DNA of 21,658 bases from an uncultured Lachnospiraceae bacterium. GTDB lineage: Bacteria > Bacillota > Clostridia > Lachnospirales > Lachnospiraceae. The stretch lies in the NCBI GenBank assembly GCA_949051815.1, contig CARQVR010000059.1:1-21658 (forward strand), in the 5' to 3' direction. Below the pieces are notes generated by a model. It was not told the DNA's origin. It did not search any database and saw only the letters and a list, made by a program, of their open reading frames with translations. The translations under genes and the position numbers were made by a program. Shown here one piece after another: positions 1-7,030 of this stretch. The number at the start of each line of letters is the position of its first letter. Within the stretch, counting starts at the first letter, position 1.

Positions 1-289
1 GTCCGTGGATTTCCACGAATGTCCACATCTCCATGTGTGTACCGTTGGGATCACCAAAGGTAGCGGTCGGAATCTCCTCCTCTGCTGCTGCCGCGTCGTC
101 TGCGGGAGCTTCCTCAGCCGCGCCGTCGTCTGCTGCCGCATCGTCGGAACCGCCGTCCGCCGCAGGAGCCTCAGCCGCTGCGCCGTCATCTGCCGCGGGA
201 GCAGAGCCTGCATCCCCGCCGCCACATCCTACCAGTGTTGTAGCGAGCATCGCTGCGGTCAACAAAGTAGCCAATACTTTCTTTTTCAT
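1..289 (-). CDS. Sugar ABC transporter substrate-binding lipoprotein (N-terminal part, runs off the window)
   Basis: Partial gene; 96 residues are visible. They show a lysine-rich start (MKKKVLATLL), a hydrophobic stretch and a lipobox, TTLVGC, with the lipidated Cys at residue 22. A linker of about 45 residues made almost only of Ala, Asp, Glu, Gly and Pro follows. The mature fold then begins with a segment ending MEMWTFVEIHG, which resembles the first strand of family 1 extracellular solute-binding proteins. An AGGAGG ribosome site sits 7 nt before the ATG. Known for the family: the lipoprotein is anchored outside the membrane and delivers sugars to an ABC permease. Inferred: the ligand is an arabino-oligosaccharide, because two cytoplasmic arabinosidases lie just upstream on the same strand. 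The permease genes should follow beyond the left edge. The fold assignment rests on a short segment; the lipoprotein call is firm. Confidence 0.8.
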   Translation of the reverse strand, partial: MKKKVLATLLTAAMLATTLVGCGGGDAGSAPAADDGAAAEAPAADGGSDDAAADDGAAEEAPADDAAAAEEEIPTATFGDPNGTHMEMWTFVEIHG

Positions 290-343
290 TCTTTTTCCTC
301 CTTATTGAATTGATATACTGTCGGACAACCGCATGATATTTTT

Positions 344-388
344 CCTAAAATACTTTAGGCGCCATACCATATATTTCCAAAGAAATAT
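344..388 (-). other. Two small hairpins in the long 5' leader of the binding-protein gene
   Basis: The mRNA from the 491-519 promoter has a leader of roughly 195 nt. In it lie two inverted repeats: 344-359 (CCTAAA/TTTAGG, 4-nt loop) and 371-388 (7-bp arms ATATTTC/GAAATAT around CAAA). Neither is followed by a U tract, so they do not look like terminators. They may be stabilising or regulatory structures, or chance in AT-rich DNA. Confidence 0.35.
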
Positions 389-490
389 CCGGTAGTACAC
401 AGCCTTAAATGTAACATTTGTCGCATTTCACTTTTTTAAAATTAAGCAACCTGTACATTTTTTTTTTTTTTGCGGTTATCTTATGTTCAT

Positions 491-519
491 ATTGTACAAT
501 AAGGCGATCGGTACGTCAA
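491..519 (-). promoter_or_regulatory. Sigma-A promoter of the binding-protein gene
   Basis: On the minus strand TTGACG (514-519) is separated by 17 nt from TACAAT (491-496), a near-consensus promoter. Transcription would start near 484. The -10 box lies inside a perfect 10-bp palindrome, ATTGTACAAT (491-500), a plausible operator. Another TGTAC lies in the early leader, near 451-456. Confidence 0.75.
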
Positions 520-579
520 TAGCTTTTTGAATTATTTTAGTTTTTTTTGAAATATTTAAATTTGCATAAATTTTTTCAT

Positions 580-858
580 TCATCCATTTTCTTCCCAAAC
601 GCCCCATTTATCATACGGACAGCGGTTTTTCTTCATCGCCGCCCGCAGCTCCACGAAGCAGCCGCAGGCCCTGCACATGCCGTCCAGAAGCAGGTCGCAC
701 TCCCTGCAGAAAGAAAGCCGCTTCTCATAAAGCGACTCCTCAACCTTTAACTCTTCATCCAGACCGGCTATATAGTCGTGCAGATTTTGAAAATATGCCG
801 CCTGATCCATGTCCCTTGTGAGACACTTGCGGCAGATTCGTCTGTTTTCGATCTCCAT
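580..858 (-). CDS. Small Cys-rich protein, probable zinc-binding (DUF6171-like)
   Basis: 92 residues. Cysteines form CxxC-type pairs: ICRKC near the N-terminus, FCREC in the middle, CRACGC, and a last single Cys in RCPYDKW, a pattern suggesting one or two structural zinc sites. The C-terminal block (Cys-rich knuckle, VELRAA, then CPYDKW) matches my recollection of the DUF6171 family found in Lachnospiraceae; I could not check this. No function is known to me. The start at 858 is chosen because AGGAGG (865-870) stands 6 nt before this ATG. The other ATG at 864 touches the ribosome site directly, and longer forms would run through the terminator at 888-925. No clear promoter was found for it, so it may depend on read-through from the arabinosidase genes. 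Confidence 0.75.
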   Translation of the reverse strand: MEIENRRICRKCLTRDMDQAAYFQNLHDYIAGLDEELKVEESLYEKRLSFCRECDLLLDGMCRACGCFVELRAAMKKNRCPYDKWGVWEENG

Positions 859-887
859 ATCCATCCTCCTGTCCAATCCTGCCAATT

Positions 888-925
888 TGTAAAAAATCGA
901 GCGTCGGCACGCTCGATTTTTTACA
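888..925 (-). terminator. Strong intrinsic terminator after the arabinofuranosidase gene
   Basis: A perfect 16-bp stem (888-903 with 910-925) closes a 6-nt loop. It is GC-rich toward the loop (ATCGAGCG/CGCTCGAT) and carries A/T runs of six at its base, so it can work in both directions. It lies between the GH51 stop at 1006 and the Cys-rich gene start at 858. Confidence 0.85.
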
Positions 926-1005
926 CTGTCGCAATTTCCTATGGAATAAAGAAAAGAGGACACAGCCGCAGCCACGCCCTCTCTTCCGCTATTCTTCCAT
1001 ACCGG

Positions 1006-2517
1006 TCAGCGGATGCGGAAACTGATTACACTGCCCGCAGGCGCGCTAAAGCATACTTTGCCGTCCTTCACCTCATAGGCGTCGAAAGCTTCCTCCTTCA
1101 CCTTCTCCGGATCGTCAAAGGTGTTGTGAGCGTGCATCTCACCTTTCAGAATGGCTGCCGTAATCTCACTGGGCGCAAGTTCCATAAAGGACATTTCCAC
1201 AGGCGCGTCCTCATCCACGGAGAGGTTTGCCAGCATCACGTTCACGCAGCCGTCCTTGTCTACAGAGACGGACTCGTCGAGGAACGGCACCTGACACGCC
1301 TCGTCCACGCCGACCATCTTATTGCCCTCGATACAGCTCTCCACAAGCGCCGCGTCCTGATGCTGCTTATACATATGGAAAATGTGGTAGGTGGGCGTGA
1401 GAATCATCTTCGGCCCCTCCGTCAGTATCACAGACTGTAATACATTGACCATCTGCGCGATACATGCCATTTTCACCCTGTCACAGTGTTTGTTGAAAAT
1501 ATTCATGGTTACGGCCGCCACCAGCGCATCGCGCATGGTGTTCTGCTGATAGAGGAATCCCGGGTTCGTGCCCGGCTCCACGTCGAACCAGCATCCCCAC
1601 TCGTCCACGATCATTCCGATTTTTTTCTCCGGATCATACTGATCCATGATGGCACCGTGCCGCTCTATCAATTCTTCCATATAAAGCGCTTTCGCCATCG
1701 TCGTGTACCACACCGCATCGTCAAACTCCGTGGCGCTGCCCTTGTTCTCCCATCCGCCCGGATGTACATAGTAATGCAGCGACAGGCCGTCCATGTAACC
1801 GTTTGGAATGTTGTTTGGCTGGGGAAGCGCGAAACAGGTCTTTAACACACCCTCCGTCCAGAAGTAGTCCGCCACATTGGGACCGCCGCAAATCTTCTGG
1901 ATGGGCGCCGCATTGTCATAGTGGCGCACATAAGTCTGGTATCTTCTGTACAGATTCGCGTAGTACTCCGGGGTCATGCTGCCCCCGCATCCCCAGTTCT
2001 CATTGCCCACGCCGAAATAGTCGATCTTCCAGGGCTTCTCATGCCCGTTTTTCTTGCGCAGATCCGCCATCGGGGAAACGCCGCCAAAGGTGATGTACTC
2101 CACCCACTCGCTCATTTCCTGCACCGTGCCGCTGCCCACGTTGCCGTTCACATAGGTCTTACAGCCAAGCTGGTCGCAAAGCTCGAAAAATTCATGGGTG
2201 CCGAAGCTGTTATCCTCCACCACGCCGCCCCAGTGGGTGTTGATCATCTTCTTGCGGGTCTCCTTCGGTCCGATCCCGTCCTTCCAGTGGTACTCGTCCG
2301 CAAAGCATCCCCCCGGCCAGCGCAGCACCGGAATCTGCATCTCTTTCAGTGCGTCCACCACATCCTTGCGCATGCCGTTCACGTTCGGGATGTCGGAATC
2401 CTCACCCACATATAACCCCTCATAGATACATCTGCCCAGATGCTCCGCAAAATGACCGTAGATCTCCGGATTGATGTGTCCTTTTTTGTTCTTCTCATTG
2501 ATGAACAATTTTGCCAT
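1006..2517 (-). CDS. abfA: Alpha-L-arabinofuranosidase, glycoside hydrolase family 51 (intracellular)
   Basis: 503 residues, the usual GH51 length. The enzyme removes terminal alpha-L-arabinofuranosyl groups from arabinan or arabinoxylan fragments with retention of configuration. The N-terminus MAKLFINEKNKKGHINPEIYG leads into the TIM barrel with the family block RWPGGCFADEYHW (66-78). The acid/base is Glu173 in VGNENWG and the nucleophile is Glu306 in VDEWGCW. The last 120 or so residues form the usual beta-sandwich. There is no signal peptide, so it is cytoplasmic and acts on imported oligosaccharides. An AGGAGG site lies 11 nt before the ATG. It follows the GH43 gene after 90 nt on the same strand, and a terminator follows it. 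The family is firm; exact substrate preference is inferred. Confidence 0.93.
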   Translation of the reverse strand: MAKLFINEKNKKGHINPEIYGHFAEHLGRCIYEGLYVGEDSDIPNVNGMRKDVVDALKEMQIPVLRWPGGCFADEYHWKDGIGPKETRKKMINTHWGGVVEDNSFGTHEFFELCDQLGCKTYVNGNVGSGTVQEMSEWVEYITFGGVSPMADLRKKNGHEKPWKIDYFGVGNENWGCGGSMTPEYYANLYRRYQTYVRHYDNAAPIQKICGGPNVADYFWTEGVLKTCFALPQPNNIPNGYMDGLSLHYYVHPGGWENKGSATEFDDAVWYTTMAKALYMEELIERHGAIMDQYDPEKKIGMIVDEWGCWFDVEPGTNPGFLYQQNTMRDALVAAVTMNIFNKHCDRVKMACIAQMVNVLQSVILTEGPKMILTPTYHIFHMYKQHQDAALVESCIEGNKMVGVDEACQVPFLDESVSVDKDGCVNVMLANLSVDEDAPVEMSFMELAPSEITAAILKGEMHAHNTFDDPEKVKEEAFDAYEVKDGKVCFSAPAGSVISFRIR

Positions 2518-2607
2518 ACTCTGTTTTCCCTCCTAAAATCCGTATGATTCTTTGAGCAATCCCGTTTATGATAAAGAACTGTATAATTCACCTTTTTATA
2601 AATTATT

Positions 2608-3552
2608 TTATTGATACTTAAATACCGGTCTGCCGTTCTCCCATCCAAACTTCATCAGCATCGCATGGCGGTTTGGATTGTAGAGAGGATCCCCCACGAT
2701 CTCCGTCTCCGTCCGGGCATGATACACCATAATGTCATTGCCCTCCTCATCCACGGTAAAGCTGTTGTGCCCCGGCCCGTAGACGCCCAGTGTCTCGTCG
2801 GAGCGTAACACCGGATAACGCTCCTTTTTCCATGACAGCGGGTCGAGAAGATCCGCATTTTCATCCGCCGTCAGCATACCTATGCAGTAAGCCACGCCTG
2901 TCTCCGACGCGGAATAAGTCATAAATATCTTACCGTTTCGTTTCAGGATAGCCGGACCTTCGTTCACCCAGAAGCCCACCCGCTCCCAGTCATAGTCCGG
3001 CGTGGTTAAGAGCACCTGCACGGTCTTTAACTTGTAAGGCGTCTCCAGCTCGCCTATGTAAAGGTTGGAAATCTGTTTTCCGACGCCCACCTTTTCCGCC
3101 CAGATATAATACCATTTGCCCTGATTCTCAAACACGGTGCCGTCCAGAGAAAACGCCTCGAAGGAAAATACATCGTCGTCGGCCCTTCCCATTTTTCCCT
3201 TTTCCGTCCATGTGCCGGTGATGGGATCCTCGTCCTTACACTCCAGCACATAGGGTCTGATCTGCCAGACGTCATCCTTATCGCCGCCCGCATAGTAAAT
3301 GTACCATGCGCCGTCCACATAGTGAAGTTCAGGCGCCCAGATGTGGCAGCTCATAATGCCCGACTCATGTTTGTGCCAGATTTCCGTTTCAGGCGCCTGC
3401 GCAAGTCCCGCCAGCGTATCGGCTCTGCGCAGCACGATCCCGTCATAGGCCGGCACAGAGGCCGTAAAGTAATAAGTGCCGTCCGTGTGTCTGTACACAT
3501 AAGGGTCCGCCCGCTGTAATATCCACGGTTTGTTATATAATAGTTCGCTCAT
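2608..3552 (-). CDS. Glycoside hydrolase family 43 protein (probable arabinosidase/arabinanase)
   Basis: About 314 residues, a single five-bladed beta-propeller domain with no signal peptide. The GH43 pattern is visible: RADPYVYR near the N-terminus with the catalytic base Asp16, WAPELHYVDGAWYIYYAGG with the typical blade motif, and NEGPAILKRNGKIFMTYSAS, whose Glu is the expected general acid. GH43 enzymes are inverting exo- or endo-acting arabinanases, arabinofuranosidases or xylosidases; the adjacent GH51 gene favours arabinose-containing substrates. The start at 3552 is preferred because GGGGGAT lies just upstream; an in-frame ATG at 3564 is also possible. It is the first gene after the promoter at 3624-3652 and probably forms an operon with GH51. 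The subfamily and bond specificity cannot be told from the sequence alone. Confidence 0.9.
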   Translation of the reverse strand: MSELLYNKPWILQRADPYVYRHTDGTYYFTASVPAYDGIVLRRADTLAGLAQAPETEIWHKHESGIMSCHIWAPELHYVDGAWYIYYAGGDKDDVWQIRPYVLECKDEDPITGTWTEKGKMGRADDDVFSFEAFSLDGTVFENQGKWYYIWAEKVGVGKQISNLYIGELETPYKLKTVQVLLTTPDYDWERVGFWVNEGPAILKRNGKIFMTYSASETGVAYCIGMLTADENADLLDPLSWKKERYPVLRSDETLGVYGPGHNSFTVDEEGNDIMVYHARTETEIVGDPLYNPNRHAMLMKFGWENGRPVFKYQ

Positions 3553-3612
3553 CCTATCCCCCATTTCCGGCTTCTCCCCAAAGCCATTTTTTATTTTTAT
3601 AAATTAATTTAA

Positions 3613-3632
3613 TTGTATCTGAAATTATACAA
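3613..3632. promoter_or_regulatory. Inverted repeat over the GH43 promoter -10 region (candidate operator)
   Basis: TTGTAT (3613-3618) and ATACAA (3627-3632) form an 8-nt-spaced inverted repeat that covers the -10 box and likely transcription start of the GH43-GH51 promoter. A TTGTAC palindrome sits in the same place at the binding-protein promoter, so one repressor for both is plausible (inference). Confidence 0.4.
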
Positions 3633-3652
3633 GATGTTTGTAGAGAAAGCAA
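3624..3652 (-). promoter_or_regulatory. Sigma-A promoter of the GH43-GH51 operon
   Basis: Minus strand TTGCTT (3647-3652), 17-nt spacer, TATAAT (3624-3629). The start of transcription would fall near 3617, giving a leader of about 65 nt. Confidence 0.75.
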
Positions 3653-3793
3653 CTATTATTTTGCACGACCACGGGCAAAAACTGCCGCAGGGCGAAAGGC
3701 TTTCCAGTCTCCTGTCCGGACGGGCATGTGCCGGACACCACGGCCGCGCATCTGCATAAAATATAGTAACTCTCCCGAAGAAAGGAAGCCGCC

Positions 3794-4426
3794 ATGGATT
3801 CCACCGTACTGATCGCCGGCCGCCCCGGGGACACCAAAAACTATGAAAACACGATAAAAAGAATGGGTGTTTCCTGCTTTGTCAGCATAGATCCCGCCCG
3901 GACTGACGACGCCACCCACCTGCTTCTCCCCGGCGGCGGCGACATTACCCCCGCCTTTTTCGGTCAGACCGACCACGGCTCTCTCCATGTTGATACAGAA
4001 CTAGACATCCTCCAGCTTGAAATACTCGCCCGTTTTACCGCGCAAAAAAAGCCCGTGCTCGGTATCTGCAAAGGGCTGCAACTCATAAATGTCCACTTCG
4101 GCGGCAGCGTCTCACAGCATATCGACACCGCCGAAAACCACAAATGGGTCGGACGCGACCAGTTTCACTATGTTTTTCACTGTGACCTCGGCCGCCGCGA
4201 TTTCTTTTACCAGCTCTACGGAAGCAGCGTCAGGGTAAATTCCGCCCACCATCAGGCTATTGACCGCATGGGCAGAGGGCTTGTCCCTGTCTGCCGCGCC
4301 GGAGATAACGTGATCGAAGGCATTGTCCACAGTTCCCTCCCCCTTCTGGCCGTGCAATGGCACCCGGAACGTCTCCCCGACGAGGCGGGCGACTCGCTGT
4401 TCTCCCACTTTTTCCTGCTCCGCTAA
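3794..4426 (+). CDS. Gamma-glutamyl-GABA hydrolase family protein (class I glutamine amidotransferase-like, peptidase C26)
   Basis: 210 residues. The fold is that of PuuD-type hydrolases, which cut gamma-glutamyl amide bonds such as gamma-glutamyl-GABA in polyamine breakdown. The nucleophile elbow is PVLGICKGLQLINV with Cys92, and the His190/Glu192 pair lies in LAVQWHPERLP. LLLPGGGDITP (43-53) and the SAHHQAI block (150-156) also fit the family. It is shorter than E. coli PuuD (about 254), mostly because the N-terminal part is compact. An AAAGGA ribosome site precedes the ATG at 3794. No polyamine genes are nearby, so the true gamma-glutamyl substrate is unknown. It converges on the next gene, their stop codons overlapping at 4423-4426. 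Confidence 0.85.
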   Translation: MDSTVLIAGRPGDTKNYENTIKRMGVSCFVSIDPARTDDATHLLLPGGGDITPAFFGQTDHGSLHVDTELDILQLEILARFTAQKKPVLGICKGLQLINVHFGGSVSQHIDTAENHKWVGRDQFHYVFHCDLGRRDFFYQLYGSSVRVNSAHHQAIDRMGRGLVPVCRAGDNVIEGIVHSSLPLLAVQWHPERLPDEAGDSLFSHFFLLR

Positions 4427-5628
4427 CCTCTGAGACGGCTTTCCAACCGGGCCATACCCTCCTCGAACTTCTGCCGCTGCATCTCCCACTTGTTTTTCCG
4501 GCCCGGGTGCTTACGCCGTCTGCTTCCACGCCTGCTCCGTGCCTGCTGCCTTGCATGAAGCGAAACCATGTCAAACAGGGCGCGCATAATCTGCAGCACC
4601 ACTTTCCCCGTCTCCTCGTCCACCTCGCCTATGGCCCTGCCGATCTTGTGCAGACTCTGAAACCAGTGCGCCGTAAAATCAATCAGGTTGTCCGTCTCCG
4701 ACGCCTGCACTACCCCGTAGAGCGTATCCACAAAAATATGCATCTGCTCCTGATCCAGTGAGAGAATCCATTCGTTGAGCGTCTGGTCGATGAACTTGCG
4801 CCCGGGCCGTATCTCATCCACCACCCGGAAATCACCGTCCTTCACAAGCCATGTGTACGGATTGTGCTGGGCAAGCCCAAGGGTTTTGCTCTCCACCACC
4901 CGGTAATTGCCCTCAGTGTAAAGCAGCATCCCCACAAGCGAAGAGCGCGGCACCGTCTTGTGAATCCGGCCTTCGATCTCCTGAAAGGCGCTGCGCTCCC
5001 TGACCTCCGGCCGGAACCCCGGCCCGTCGTGGTCATAAATTCTTTCGATCCGCTCCCGCACCGACACGTCACAGTGCATAGCCGCATAGACTGCCAGATT
5101 CCCACCCTTGGAGTGGCCGCCCACAAAAAAGCGGCCGTCAATCGTCTCCGCCGCCTGCTCCAGATAGGGGACACTGTGAAGCTGTCCGGGCACCGGTTCC
5201 GAAAAGGCCAGATTCAGATCTTCCTTCCAGCCCACGATATTCTCATCCGTTCCCCGGAACACCACATAGGAAATCCCCCCGGAAAGGCCGCACACCAACG
5301 CGGAAAACTGGCTCTCCTTCTCCGGCTCTATTAAGTTTACATAATTCCAAAGACGCATATCTCCGAAACGCCTGCTGTTTAAAATCCCCGTAAAAAGGGC
5401 CGTATTGTCCTTGCGGTACCGTTCATCCCCATAAAGGCGGTCATAATCAGAATGGGCCGCGATCCGGGCAAGGCTCACCGGACCGCACGTCTCCTCCGGC
5501 CCCGGCACGATACCGTCAAATTTCAGGTAGGAAAGCTGGCTGATCACCAGACTGTCCACATCGTCGAATGGTTTCTCCTCCAGACTGTAATCCCCGTATT
5601 CTCTCAGATAATCCAAAATGGTTCCCAT
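4423..5628 (-). CDS. Mbeg1-like / DUF2974 alpha/beta-hydrolase
   Basis: 401 residues. The middle holds a lipase-type core: YVVFRGTDENIVGWKEDLN (121-139), then VGGHSKGGNLAVYAA (169-183) with the nucleophile-elbow Ser173, then a DHDGPGF block near 200. The N-terminus (MGTILDYLREYGDYSLEEKPF) is typical of the Mbeg1-like family (DUF2974), common in Firmicutes and of unknown substrate. The tail from about residue 363 is rich in Arg and Lys and could bind membranes or nucleic acid. There is no signal peptide or membrane segment. A GGAG site lies 8 nt before the ATG. It follows the nucleoid-protein gene by 102 nt on the same strand and may be co-transcribed with it. The hydrolase fold is well supported; the reaction is not known. 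Confidence 0.88.
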   Translation of the reverse strand: MGTILDYLREYGDYSLEEKPFDDVDSLVISQLSYLKFDGIVPGPEETCGPVSLARIAAHSDYDRLYGDERYRKDNTALFTGILNSRRFGDMRLWNYVNLIEPEKESQFSALVCGLSGGISYVVFRGTDENIVGWKEDLNLAFSEPVPGQLHSVPYLEQAAETIDGRFFVGGHSKGGNLAVYAAMHCDVSVRERIERIYDHDGPGFRPEVRERSAFQEIEGRIHKTVPRSSLVGMLLYTEGNYRVVESKTLGLAQHNPYTWLVKDGDFRVVDEIRPGRKFIDQTLNEWILSLDQEQMHIFVDTLYGVVQASETDNLIDFTAHWFQSLHKIGRAIGEVDEETGKVVLQIMRALFDMVSLHARQQARSRRGSRRRKHPGRKNKWEMQRQKFEEGMARLESRLRG

Positions 5629-5730
5629 TGTTTATACTCCGAAAACGCCTGTCTGCCGTCCGGTCCTCCGGCAATGCCATCACAAGAACTTATGCCGCAC
5701 CCCCGCCGGAATCCCCTGTATTCGTCTACT

Positions 5731-6756
5731 CTATATTTTGGCTTCCAAATGCTCGATGTTTTTTATTAAAACACTCACCGTCCCGTCCGGATTCGTGATA
5801 AACTCCACGCATTTGGGATTCTTGTACTGCTCCATGGGTATTTTGATCTCAATGCCCGTGTCCGTAAAAAGGTGCTGGCTCTGAAACTTCCGCGTCGTGT
5901 TCTCGCTACGCGGCTCTATCGTCTCCCGCACCATGTTGTACTTTTCCATTTTATCCTGAAATGCCGTTCTTAATTCCGGTTCGCCCTCGAAGATCTTCTC
6001 CGCGATCTCCTCCACCACGAAACCGCCCTTCTCCTCCATCTCCTCCTGTATGATACTCTTGGCGCGCATCTGCTTCTCAAAGCGTTCGCTTTCCGCAAAG
6101 CCCTCCTTCTGCACGCTCTCCACGGCGCGTCCCACAATGGACAGCTTGGATTTGTGGGAGAGATGGGCGCTGCACTTTAGGAAGAGGAAGGAAAAATAGT
6201 CCGTCTTCTCCCCGTTCACCTCATACTTCTTTTCCACCACCTGCACGGAGAGATCGGAGAGACAGATCACCGCCGCCTCCGTCAGCCGCTGGGTCTGGGA
6301 AGGCAGGATAGACTTGTGTCTGATCAGCTCGTTGCTGTTTCCCTCCCCCTCCGAAAGGGGCATCGTCCTGTGGGTATAAAGGGTCTTATAATTCATTTTA
6401 AGGAGCGCCAGATACTCCTCCTCCCCCTCCCGAAACCGCGCCACCATCAGGTCCGCCGGGGGAATGTCGATATTGCCGCTCATAATCTCAAACAAAAGTC
6501 CGGCAATTTCCTGACTGATCCCGACAAAGTTTTCATCCTCATATCCGGTCAGCAGCCTGTACACCTCCGACTCCCGCTCGTAAAAACGGCATTCCTTCGC
6601 GTCGTCCCCGGCACAGATTTTCCCGATGTGCTCCCGCACGAACTCCGCCACCTCCGAGCCGAACTCCAGCTCCGTATCGGAGAGCACCGGCATCCCGATG
6701 GTGGGGTCTAAAATATGTACGATGACGTGCTTTATTCTGATATCTTCTTTGTTCAT
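5731..6756 (-). CDS. Nucleoid-associated protein, NA37/YejK family
   Basis: 341 residues, close to the 335 typical for the family. Recognised by the opening IKHVIVHILDP followed by a middle-domain pattern around YTHRTMPLSEGEGNSNELIRHKSILPS, and the C-terminal block ending TDTGIEIKIPMEQYKNP then a segment containing EFITNPDGTVSVLIKNIE. E. coli YejK/NdpA is a nucleoid-associated DNA-binding protein; its precise role is not settled, and homologues in Firmicutes are often isolated genes. It is rich in Glu and Lys, soluble, and without a signal peptide. AGAGGAG stands 7 nt before the ATG. Its upstream region (6757-7030) holds the fold-back repeat element, and no convincing promoter was found there. 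The Mbeg1-like gene follows it. Confidence 0.85.
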   Translation of the reverse strand: MNKEDIRIKHVIVHILDPTIGMPVLSDTELEFGSEVAEFVREHIGKICAGDDAKECRFYERESEVYRLLTGYEDENFVGISQEIAGLLFEIMSGNIDIPPADLMVARFREGEEEYLALLKMNYKTLYTHRTMPLSEGEGNSNELIRHKSILPSQTQRLTEAAVICLSDLSVQVVEKKYEVNGEKTDYFSFLFLKCSAHLSHKSKLSIVGRAVESVQKEGFAESERFEKQMRAKSIIQEEMEEKGGFVVEEIAEKIFEGEPELRTAFQDKMEKYNMVRETIEPRSENTTRKFQSQHLFTDTGIEIKIPMEQYKNPKCVEFITNPDGTVSVLIKNIEHLEAKI

Positions 6757-6782
6757 TCTTTCTCCTCTGTCTGAATCACTCT

Positions 6783-6990
6783 GTTAGGCGTTTGCGAAAC
6801 TCTTTTTAGATTATTGATTTTGCACAAATAGTATAATCAACGCAGACTCGCTTTCGCTCCGTTCCAAACGCAGCGGCGCTAGGCTCGAAAAAACCTCGCC
6901 AAGTGCCGGCGTTTTCCAAGGGTCTGCTTATAATTATACTATTTGTACAAAAAACCACGATTTGATGAGTTTCGCAATTGCCTCAATAAC
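6783..6990. repeat. 208-bp fold-back (MITE-like) element
   Basis: The two ends are imperfect inverted repeats of about 60 bp. Left arm and reverse-complemented right arm share TTGCGAAACTC, then TTG(C/T)ACAAATAGTATAAT, then GCAGAC, in the same order and spacing. Weaker pairing continues toward the centre (GGCGCTAGGCTCG against GGCACTTGGCGAG) around an AAAAAA apex near 6891, so almost the whole element can fold into one long hairpin. It has no coding capacity. A related left-arm copy lies at 11566-11666. No clear target-site duplication was found, so mobility is inferred only. Confidence 0.7.
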
Positions 6991-7030
6991 TATATGGTAA
7001 CCACAAAACACTTGATCTGCAATGTCCTTC

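Noticed and set aside
6823..6840. Promoter in the fold-back element (TATAAT at 6832-6837)
   Set aside because: No -35 box at 16-18 nt; the nearest candidate (TTATTG) has only 15-nt spacing and would read away from the NA37 gene.
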